Assembly (NCBI RefSeq): GCF_052857255.1
Contig: NC_135497.1
Location: 183,868,204 to 183,932,203, forward strand
DNA length: 64,000 nt
From: Amblyomma americanum
Lineage: Eukaryota; Arthropoda; Arachnida; Ixodida; Ixodidae
Direction of reading: 5' to 3'
In this document: piece by piece, positions 24,001 to 36,000 of the stretch
How the letters are laid out: each line of letters starts with the position of its first letter
Position numbering within the stretch: position 1 is the stretch's first letter
The notes under the pieces: model-generated
What the model was told of the DNA's origin: nothing
What the model saw: only the letters and a program-made list of their open reading frames with translations
Database searches by the model: none
Position numbers and translations under genes: made by a program

Positions 24001-27000
24001 AGCTCCCCTCCATTCATTCCTCTTCTTTTCCTTCCATATAATTTCCTTTCTCCTCTACCGCTACTTCCCCCACAGCATTATTTTCTTTTTCTTTTCACTC
24101 TCTGAGCCTTTGCCTAAGTAGTTCCACCCCTCACAACATTCTCAATTACCTAGGAATTCTTCCTCAGGCAGACCCGTTCGGTCGACGCACTTGTGGCTGG
24201 CTTTGTGTCGCGTTGCACCACATGTGTAGGCGGGCGTTCGCCACAAATCTTTTTTATATTTTTCTACTTCTTTCTTCACCATATTTTCTTATCCCCTCCC
24301 CTTCACTTTGCTGTTTTGCTTTGCTTCTTGTTCTTGGGCACCCTTCTCATTGTGTTGTCTGCTCTTTTTCTCGTGCTTTGCTACTTGGAAATAGATGCCC
24401 AGCATAAAACCAGAGCTCATCATTGTCTCTATATCTTGTGTCTTGATGTTTCCGCACTGTTTATCCATCGCTATGTCACTCCAGCTAGCCCAAATCACCA
24501 CCACTTCGCTGTTACGATCACGAAAACTTTCTCATGGCTGCCCCGACTGCGCGCGTGCCAAACCCAGGCGGTTACAACTCTCCCAAACGCATTTGCTCCG
24601 GCGCTCACTAGCGGCACTGCCTGTTCACCGTGAGTGATGCCCCTGGGTTCCTGCACGGTGCTTATAGGCCTTATTCGTGTATAACCCACACCTGAGAAAA
24701 TTTGATGAAGAAAGTGCGGCTTTTACACGAGTATATACGGTAGAACAGGTTTGAAATCGCTGGACTTGTCTTCATGCTACCTGAACATGGTTTGAAAAGT
24801 AGGTAGAGAAAAAAAAGTTTTGTGAGAGCCCATAAAATTTGATTTTTTTTCTAATTGCTTTAGTAAAATGCTGTGGTCAGTTGTGTCGAAAGCGCTGGTT
24901 AAATCTAAAAATAATCCATAGACAATATTATTTCTATCTATACGCATGTTAATCCTATTGCAGAAATCTTCAGGAAGACCCACTGTTTTGCTGGACTCAC
25001 GCTGGAAGCCATATTGTGCAGTATTAACTAGAGGGAACCGATCATAGACTGGTACCATACTGATATAATTTTCTCAGTTAAAATGGTAATGGTTGACAGT
25101 ATTTGGATTGGTCAATGGTTTTTTTATCTGATTTTTTTCCCAGATTATGAAGGGGTCTTATAACAGATATCTTCATCCTTTTCAGTATTTTTCAGTATTT
25201 GTTTGTTTTTTTAATCCAGTGATCTGATTTTATTGTATCCTCATCGTTCATACATTTTATTATCGGTTCAAAGGCAGAGTTTGGAAACTTCGAACTGTTA
25301 TATGGCACCACAGAAGGCTGGGACTGTGCATTTAGTTCTTTTTCAGCTGCAGTGAATTGTTCTCTGAATGAGTTTGCTGTAGAACAATCGCTTTCACAGT
25401 TAAAGGTACAGGATACAGTAGAATCTTGGTAACGAATCTCATAGTGTCGATAAAATGATCAGTATCATCCGAAATTCGTGTCGTCTAAAGCAAACAAATC
25501 GTTGTGCATAAGCACGGGCAATGCATTTATGCAGATATCTTTTTGGCTGACAGGATTCATTTACGCCACGTGCCTCCATTCACTCACTACATCGGTGCTA
25601 TGCCGCCCAACCACCACTGCTCACTGCTCACGATGCGCACCACACGACTGGCTATCCTGTGCAGGGCCTGTGCGCCACTGCTCATTACTCGCAGTGCGTG
25701 CCACGCGACTGGTGATCCTGGCGATGGTGGTGTATGTGAAGCACTGCAGTTGTGGCTCTCACATTCATATCATCCGCTGTGGTGTGGGAGTGTGTTCGGA
25801 GCATCCAAATTTCTGCACGTTGTACACAATAGTATACTCTGGCCAGGCAGGACAAATTCACATCATCCCGAAATTCGTATCAACAGGGATCCTATTGAGA
25901 TTTTACTCCAGTGCAACATCCAAATTTCTGTGGTTTGGTTTCCTCATTAGATCATGCTGAAGTCCAGCATGCTTTTTTAATTTTTTCATATTACAGCAGC
26001 ATTTTACAATTTCAGCAGAAAAAAAAAAAGCTCCTTTCCAACAGTAAACCAGTAAACTGAAATGTGAGCCTGTCCTGATTTCTGCGGTACTGTTTCCAGG
26101 GGGGTGAAACCTCCTATACCTCCCAGCGGCCATTAATAGCAGACTGTAGCGCCAAATTCTCTTTCAGTAACATTCCCACTGGTTGGTGTACGTAGTGGGC
26201 TGAACCATTTAAGTGGGGGGCTGTTTGGGGCGGTCCAGAAAACTGCGCCTGGAGAAGGGGAGGGAATTGGTCAGTGTTTCCGGAGGTCGCATGCAGCACG
26301 TGTGGCATGCATGCCAGCGAGTTCGTTTTACCTGCACTTTTTTAGTGAGAAAAACACTACTTCACTAGCAAAGCTGAAACACCCGTGGTATGTGTGAAGC
26401 CTCAACCTTTGACAAAGCGCCAGCTGCTCCGTCAACGTGCGGAACAGGCACCCTCTCCACTGCCCGCGCGCAGCGAGGGGGGTGGAGGAGGTGCAGCCCC
26501 AAATGTGTACAACGGTACATATATACAGTGTAAAATGATGCACCACCACATGCCACCGGTCCTTGTGCTCAGTAACTATGTTTCAAAAGAAAATGGATGT
26601 GTAAAAGAAGAATAACTGGTGTTATTATTAAAATGTTATTTATGTGGAGAACCACGTAATCTCACCATTACCAGATTGAACATGGTGGCAATGCGAAGCA
26701 TGCTGCTGCCACACCTAGCCCAGCCAGTTATTCATAATTTCTTAAAGTTTTGATATCTGCATCACATTCGTTTGGCTTTGCACACATTGTGTATTGTTGT
26801 TGCTCAACATGATTCTGCCTGCGAGGCGAAGGAGCTACAATCCAATATTCAAGTTGCGTGCTGTTGAGTATGCGCTGAAGAATGGGAACTGGGCAGCAGG
26901 GAGACAGATCAACATGAGAGAAGAAAATTATCCATGGCTGGCATAAACTTTCAAGAGCGCTCCGGTCGATAAGGCCAACAAAATAGATAGACCATGGGAG

Positions 27001-30000
27001 AAGACACGCTGGCCAGAGCTCGAGAATCATCTCCACACGGCAGCTGTTGTAAGCATATGATTTTGTTCGACTCTGACGAACAGATCCTCAGCGCATTTAT
27101 ACAGTGCGTTTATACAGCGCTTACCGAATGAACAGGTGCGTCTTGTACAGCAGTGCGACTTGCATGCAACAATTTTTTTCAGAAAACTGCTGTGTGCGGG
27201 GGGTGGGGGGGGGGGTGGGGGGGTGGGGGGGGGGGTGGGGGGGGGGACTCATAGACCGGAAACTATGGTATGTGTACAGGCTGTGCTCGGGCTTTTAACA
27301 ACTTCATATAAAACGTAGCGTGATGAAGCTGGTGCTACCTTGGTTTGTTGTGCAAGGTGCTCCATGCAGTTGTAGCCACGACTCAAATGTTTGCTAGCCG
27401 CCGCGGTGGCTGAGTGGTTACGGTGCTCGGCTGCTGGTCCTAAAGACACGGGTTCGATCCCGGCCGCGGCGGTCGAATTTCGATGGAGGCGAAATTTTAG
27501 AGGCTCGTGTACTGTGCGATGTCAGTGCACGTTAAAGAACCCCAGGTGGTCGAAATTTCCGAAGACCTTCACTACAGTGTCCCTCGTAGCCTGAGTCGCT
27601 TGGGGACGTTAAACCCCCACAAAACCAATACCAAATCAAATGTTTGCTCCTGCATTAAGTGTTATTTCAAATTCTAACGTTTTTACTGTATTTTGGGAAA
27701 ATCTTGTAGTGTTATCAATTAAGGTAGGCTATTAAATGATACAGTCAGTTTTTACCTATCGACTGTGACTGAAACAAATCAGGTAGCAGTGGTGGAACTG
27801 CTGCGCCATTTGAACCAAACTGTGCCAATTAACAAATTCTGCTGCGCGCTGCTACAAAATCCAGTTCTTGCTTAATTCTGCACCTTGTCTGCATGAAGTT
27901 TCACTGAAGAACTCTGGCAAGAACAAAACCGGAACTGAATGTTTTGTCTCGGCACACTTTACCTGCCCACCATGCTGCTTCATGTCCGCCAGTGGACTCT
28001 CAGCATAGATGGGTGCTTCTCAGCTGTACTGTCTCTGTCAGATCTAAAAAGTCTAAACATACTACCCAACATATGTTAAGGGGAAACTTTCTGTGGCATT
28101 GCAATGCAATATTTAGCACCAGGTGTCAGCTTCTGGTGCTGTGTGGTCAGTTGACATGCTCGTGAGAAGCTGGCACTTCCAAAGTTGGTGGTTTGCACTT
28201 TTAGCTTTCATAACAGTGCCACAGAACATAGGGGTTCGCACATATTCGAAGTTTCGAGTAGGTTGTGAATGTTGATTTGCACTGCATTTATGCCATTCAA
28301 AGTATTCGAATGAATACACGAAAATCATGGTTTTTCTTGTTCCCTAAACTCTTGGTCAAACATTGTGGCATTTCCGAATGGCACTCACTGGTGTTTATAC
28401 ATGATACTGTGCAGGTCACACACACACACTTAGAAAGAAAAAGAGCGTAATGCTTTGGTCAAAGGTCTCGTGAGGAGGAACTCGTGTTTGCTAAGTAAAC
28501 ATTCACTGCGTAGCCCCTTTTATAGCTGGCCCACCAGGAAAAATCCTGCTCATTTGTGCATAAACAATGCTAGCTGCAGCACGCTTCATACCCGGAGGGT
28601 ATACTTACAAGGTGACAAGCTCTAAATGAGAAACAGGTGCTTTGAAAAATTAAAACCTCACCTGGTACATGGATGGCAAGTGATGTGCCTTGAAGCAGGC
28701 ACAGAAAATTAACAGTAGTTGTATGGGTGGCGGCAAAGACGGAGAAGATGGAAGAGTGGGGAGGGGATAGGGAAGAAACCTGTCGCCAGGCAGAAAGGAA
28801 AGAGAGAGGAGAGGGGCTGGGTTGTCGCTTCGGGAGTTGGAACTTTGGGCCATAGACAAGCTGCCATGAAGATGAACAGCACTCAGTGTTGTGAACAGCT
28901 GGATCTTTGTGCAGTCATAGAATTTACGGGATGCGGATTTGTGGACAAATATTAACTTCTGTGCGATCAGGCAAAGCAGACCAATGAAAGCTACAGAATT
29001 ATTAAGAGACGTTTGGAAGGTTCCAAAGATGTCTTTTTTTTCTTTATTGTAGAGCCTTTAATGGAACTTCTCATCAAGCGTACGTGGGCGAAATGCTGCA
29101 TGATTTTTCTTAGTGCTGAAGTACTAGGTGCATATCACTATACCTCATTGCACCACATTACTGTCACAAAATGTTTTGCTTCTATAAAAGTCCTGTGAAG
29201 TGCTCTATTTAAAGCTGTGAGATGCCTAATCATGCAGAGCACCGGCGGCATCAAATATATGTCTTGTATATTTTACTTACAGGGCTGAGTGGAAACAACA
29301 TATCTAACAATGCCAATATGCATACAACTATGGAAAGGGAAAAGGGTGAGTAAAAATTCTTTTTGTAATTTTCTTATGTGATAAGCCCAGGACATATTGC
29401 TAAACAATTAGGCATCTTAACCACAGCAAAGTTCAAAGAGTGCCAGGATTTCTTTGTTGTAACCGTTGTTTTGTTGGAGCCATAGATGAGCATCATGCAG
29501 ATGTATTATTTACCTACACTGCAGCCCCATTAGGGGCTATTGCACAAGTGGTGATAAAGAAAAGCATCAGCATCAACAAAAAGTTTCAGCGGCAAAATTG
29601 TTGCAACCATAAAAATGCAGCATGCAGAACTCACAGGAGTGGGAATACACAGGACATATGTGAAGTAGAATCTCTGAGTTATAATCACGGCTGCTATGAA
29701 TTAGCAAAATTCTCTAGCTGAAGTGCATTGTGTACAGTGTGCAGAATGTCGGATGTTCTGGATGCACTCCCTTGCCGCTAATGATGCGAACGTGGGAGCC
29801 GGCTGTAATTGGGCGAGGAGGCCGCACTGAGTGGTATTTTGGCATCAGCAGCATGGCAAGCTTTGACATGGTAAAGACATGTCCAAAAAATGAAGGTGGT
29901 ATGGAGGGTGGGATGGCGTTAGGATGCTTTTAGTTTTGTGTACCATTGTAACCATGCTGTTTGTGCATTGGCAACGCCGTGACCTGCACACACATTCGTG

Positions 30001-33000
30001 GGCAGACTAGAGGAATGATTCTTGCTGTTGCACCAGCCTGAGCAGCTATGTTCAGGCTTGTGCCTTGAACATATCACAAATGGTTACATATGTGTGCAAT
30101 TGTATGTTTAGCTTTGCAAGCATTATGAATGTTTGGAAAAATGGATAAGCTTAGTATTAGAGTGTCCACAATTCAATTCATCCATTAAAAAAAAAATTCA
30201 CGGGCAATCAGAACCTTTAATGGAACCTTTTTATTCTACACTAATTGATTCAGAGGGGAATGCGTTAACATGTGGGCTCCGATTTCATAAGCCTTTTGTG
30301 TTGACAAACAGAGTTCGTTCACACCAATGACAGTTTAAGTTCTTTGTTGTCCTTCTGCAGTGGTTCAAATCTCCCGCCATTCTGTGTGACTTGCTCCATG
30401 CTCATCAGATGGTGCTTCTTTCCCGCTGTTTCATGTGACTTGCTCTATGCTCGTTCGATGGCACTTCCTTGCGCCTTTTTTTGGAGAGGGTGTTTTTGGG
30501 GGAGGGTGGGGTTCAAGTGTTCATGTGCTCTTGCATTTCAAAGCGGTCGCACAAAACCGGCCACACTTTTGAACTTGGGCCCGCACATGCAAGTGCCCGT
30601 GTGCTCTTGCATTTAGACTTACACAAGCACGGATGAAAGTTGATGAACACGATACCCAAAGTACAGTTTAGCATGCAGTTTAGCATGCAGGGAGAAAGGC
30701 TGTGGTGATGGCTGAGTGGTCTAAGGCAGCGGCAAGCGAAGCTGATCTGTGGCACCGCCTTGGGTTCCAATCCCATTTGAGGTTATAAGTATGGTAAGTT
30801 CTTTAAATGCCAGTTCTGTCTATGAGGCCTCACGCGGACGACAGAGGGTTGGAATTCGCTTCAGTGGGGTTCTAATGCTAATGCATTAAAAATATGCATG
30901 AATGTGTTTCTTGTGCATCAACTTACAAATTTCATTAGTTTCTTGATGATATGAAATTTGGATGATGCAAATGTTTTTTGTGACCCAGTGAAATTTGTAT
31001 CAAGATTTTACTGTATCAAAAAATTTCATTGTCATCCAATAATTGTTCAAGTGGCGGTGAGTGAACGTAACCGGGTAAAGAGTTCCAGCATTCAGTGACT
31101 GATAGGAAAAAGTACTTGAATGTGTCTGTACATGCAGGTCTGTTAAAGGGGCTCTGAAAGGGGATATCAATAAAGGTGCGGTATTCCTGAGATGTTAAAG
31201 GATGGCGCTTCACGAATATCCTCCTGCAAAAATGTTTGTAATGCGTTACGTGGAAGCTGAGTTATCTGTAGTTAAAATTTGAATTTCAATGTCTTAGCAC
31301 CTTTCCTTCTCCTCTCGTCAGTTCTTGCATGACCAGAGATTGGCGCTCCTCTGCCGGCCCTAACGTGGGAATTCCTCAGGAGACAGAGCTTCCTGACCCA
31401 CCAGAGCGATGCTGCTAAGTGGCCGCGGCCATGGTAGCTGCGTAACACCTGAAAGAATCTGACCAATAGCCATCTCTTAACAGAACTACGCAGCAGCGTG
31501 CGGCGGAGGAGAGCGCGAGCATGAAAAAGTCACCGGAAAGTACTCACCAACTTTCACGTGCAATTGTGGGTTCTCTGCTGCATGTAGAAGTGTATTATTT
31601 GGCTCAAGTGTTCATGAAAAGAGAATCTAGTGATTGAGCGAGTTTATGTACTCGCCTCAGAAGGTGTTTCAGAGCCCATTTAATTACAGATCTGCAATGC
31701 GTTCTTTATTTCATAAACTATTGCAGCCTAGTATGGGCAACTACGACAAAAGCTAACATCACCAAACTACAGTTAATACAGAAAGAAAATCATCATACAG
31801 TCAGCTAATATAGATTACTTTTCATTCATGCATTCATACGTATTTTTAATGCATTAGCATTAGAACCGCACTGCAGTGAATTCGAGCTGTCCAGTCATCC
31901 GTGTGGGCCCTCATAGATGGAACTGGAATTTAAAAAGCTTGCCATACTTATAGCCTCAAATGGGATTCAAAACCAAGGCAGTGCAAAGAGATCAGCTTCC
32001 CCTGCCACTGCCTTAGACAACTCGGCCATCGCCACAGCCTTTCTCCCTGCAAACCGCATTTTAAAAACACAATATGGTTAGCCATTTACTTGCCAGTGTT
32101 TAAAAATGGGAACATGTGAAACGCTATTTTTATTTCTCTTCAAAATACACCCATGTTCGAAATGTTTATTTTCGTATGCTGTACAATGATTGTGGAAAAC
32201 ATCGCGGTTATAAGAGTTATTATCAGCTTATTTAAAGAATTTGAATTATTGCAAGCAAACGGACACATTTTAGGCTTTGTCACAGTGGAGTGTTTGTGGA
32301 ACCATTTCACAGGGAAAAACAACTTTGAAATGAACAAAACAGAACAAACTTCATGGCAAATAGTTGGTGATTTTGTGAAAGAAAAAAATAAACTGAAGCC
32401 TCTGTGTCTTTCACTGGCAGTGAGTTTTATGGAAATGTTTCATTTTTGGAACATTGGCATTTGGCAGTAACAGAATTCAAGGACAGGTGATATTCCACTC
32501 TTAGGGCCTCTCACATTACGCTGGCTGGAGTAAACAGTGCCCCAGTCTGTCTAACAAATATGTGAGAACGGATATGCAGGAGCTTTGGGGCGACGCCTTT
32601 GTGGGCAGTGCTCCAAGTGCATGCTGGGTATGTTCGAATCGCCGCATGTCTTCGGGCTCTTGCCTCCGGTCTATATGTGGCATCTACGAGGCGTTTCGAA
32701 GCACTTGGGATGTCTCACAACCACGCGTCCCAACCTATAACAGCAAAGATTGCACTAAGGGAAAGGCGGCGTGCATACACACACCATGTGGTCATGCACT
32801 GTCTTCCGCCCCTAGTGCCCACCCCACCTGAAGATGGCAAAGGCAGCACAACGTACAGAGCACGATGGTCCCATGATCACAGAATGGAGCCAAGCATGGG
32901 TCGTTCTTAGAGTCACCTGCATTATCTGATTGATGTAATTGATGTCCCATTTCATCTATAAAGTGTGTAGACACAGATATGGGGATATTTTTGGGCAGCG

Positions 33001-36000
33001 TGTTTGTTGGCAGTGTCTCAAGCTTATGCTCGTTATGTTGGTCCCACCGCGTGTCTTTGGGCTCTCGCCTCCCGGCTACATGCAACATCTGAGAGACATT
33101 TCGAAGCGTTTGGGGCATCTCATGGCCACGACTTGCACCCGATGACAACAAAAGATAGTGCTAAGCGAGAGATAGGGGCATGTAGGGTGTAGTCAGACGC
33201 CTTCCATACCCCTCCCCCAGCGTGCACCTCATTGAAGACGATATAGGCAATGCGAGGCATATGCAGAGGGTGGTCACGGGATCGTGGAATGAAGCTACAC
33301 GTCGGTCATTGTGGGACGTGTATATCATAGTTATGCTGTGAAAGCCATATCTCAAAAAATACTTTCCTGCCTACCATGTCTTCTGAAGCGCTGTATGCGT
33401 ACAGCTCACACGGTTACAGGAAAAATTATTCAAGCATAGTGGTTTTCTCTATAATCTGCTGTCTACAATTAGCAAAGGCGTTGTAGGCAGCCGTAAGGTT
33501 CTTAAAAAAAAATAGCGTAAAGAGAGGACGTCCCGTTTTTACGCTATGTTTTTGTTAAGAATGTATGACCAACTGTCCCTACAGTATAAGCCTGTTATAT
33601 GTAGTGGCACAGGCAGGGGCCTATTGGTTTACATTCTTTTTCTGGCTGCCCCACCATACTTTTTGTCCCTACAGTATACAGTGGAACCTCGATTATACGA
33701 CTTTGAGGGGACCACGCAAAACCGCCGTATAATCCGGGCGTCCTATAATCGAAAAACGAAGAATATCGGCAGTAGCATTCAGTCTTGTCCGAAAAACCGG
33801 TAGCAACCGCCTGAATAAGCGCGTGGTAAGAATCAACACCACTCTAAGAAAGGTAGATCAAATTATTTTAAAAATGTCAACACTCAAGCATTTGTTCGGA
33901 GGCACGGCAATCCCCGAACTGCGTGCCTGGCGCAACCACTCCACGAGGGCGTTCTCCAAGGCAGCAAACTTTCCGTCCTTCGCTCCCTTTCTCTTGAGGC
34001 CGAACTTGCTTGCGTTGAGCAGAATGGTGTCCTTCTTGGCAAGGATGGTTTTCAGAGACGACTCTGGAATATTGAGGTCGCGGGCGATGCTGGCTCTTGT
34101 AGCTCCCTTCCGTTTCTCGGCCTCTTCTATTATTCGAAGTTTTTCTCCCAGGGTCAGTGGCTTTCGACTCCGCGACATCGTGAGCCGCACTGATTGCAGC
34201 CAAAAATACGCCAAATTCCACGCAGACCAAGAAGGAGGGCACGTTATTGGAACACTCTGCAGCACAAAGAGAAGCAGTGGCCCACACCAGATAGAGCAAG
34301 TGGTGGCGCATTACAGTGCACGTGTCAGTTTTGTATCTGAAAATAAGACTTATCTGTTTCCCATTTAATTTTTTATATTTGTATACAACTAAAGCGGCGA
34401 TAAATGTCCTTGCAGAATACTTCTTTGACATCACAGATTTGATCCTGCTTTTTTTTTTTTTTCGTAGCTGAAATGCAGTAGTACAACATTCTTGCTGCCA
34501 GAGGGCTTGCTGTTAAAAAGAAAAAAAAAATGCAGGCATGGTGCGCGGCCGGCGCGGCTTTTCTTTATGCCACGGCTGCCGCTGTGGTTGACTGACGGGA
34601 GCCGCCTTTCCGAGTGCTTTTGCTTTCTTTTGGGGGAGATTATTTCGCATTCATTATCACCCGGCTACAATGTGCCTACAGGACAGCCTGCATCTGCTTA
34701 GAGCTTTTTTTTTTTCTCTGTACCAGAGCCGTCGTACGAAGCGGGGTCGGCTTAAAATTGCGTTATATAATCGATGATTTTGATACATTTTCTCTATGGG
34801 AGTTTTGCCGGGACCAAACCAATTCGTCGTAAAATGCGGGTCGTCGCGTAACCAGGGGGCCATATAATCGAGGTTCCACTATACTTTTTTAAGCTGTAAG
34901 GTTGTCTTCAGATAGCAAGAAATTCACACTGCACAGACCATAGAAGCTGTTTCTGACAACATTAGTGTTTTGTGTATGAGAAACGCCAATTCCAAAAAGG
35001 GTACATAGAAAAAACATGCTTAGTCATTTTAAACATGGCTACCTTTTTTTTTTCACAGTTAATTTAGAAAGCATATGTCAGTTGTCAATAGGAATTTTTG
35101 GCGTTGTAGCATTGCTTCATAGTGTGTCATATAAGAGGGCTCACCAGCTACAAGACAACTCAGATTTGAACTTTTTCTGTCGATAGATGGGAGCACTTAA
35201 GTACCACAAAAAGGAGGTAACTTTTGCTTCCCCTCCAGGTGTGTAAATTCTGCCACGACCACGACAGTATTAGTTCTTCCGCAAACAAAAAGTAGGGCCC
35301 AGAACTTTCTGTGTATATGCTGCCAAAGCTGGGAGATGGAAGCAGTGTTTGCTTTTCATTGTCTTTGCTTTTGTTGACCTTACTTTTCCTTAAAGCATCC
35401 GGCCGATGATTCTTTGAGAGAGAAGTAATGCTGCAAAACTGTTGTAGTGCTTTTTTGTTATAGTTCTAAACCGGTGATGCGCGGGTATATCACTTCATTA
35501 CCCGAGATGCGATCAGCGGTATCTGGAAGGATTGCAGCCAGGCACAACTATTTTGACAGTATTCTGGGTTGTTGTAGTTGCTTTTAGCACCTTATCTCGA
35601 AGGCTCCTCTTCGATGACCACCGAGCACATTTGTTGCTATCGGTGTCGGCGAATTCTTCAGTTTATTTATGGGCGATAGTCAATTCAATAACGACTTTGT
35701 TCCAAGTTAATGGGCTCGTCTGTTTTTTCATGGCATTGTCATCACCTCCTGACAGTATTAAACTAAATCATTACTGAAATGCTTAATTTCATGTCTCATC
35801 CCTTTGTGTCGTCGTTCTCTCGCCGTGTTTGTCTTTTTTAGCGCTGACCTGTTTCAAACGAAATCTCCTTCACTGCTTATAATTTCACAACGGAGCAAAT
35901 CAGAGTTGGGTAAAAGGGTGAAGTTCGTGGTTTGCAAAAGCACTGAGATCGTCTTGTTGCTATTCGTGGTGACTTTGAACGCAAATTTCGTCATTGCACA

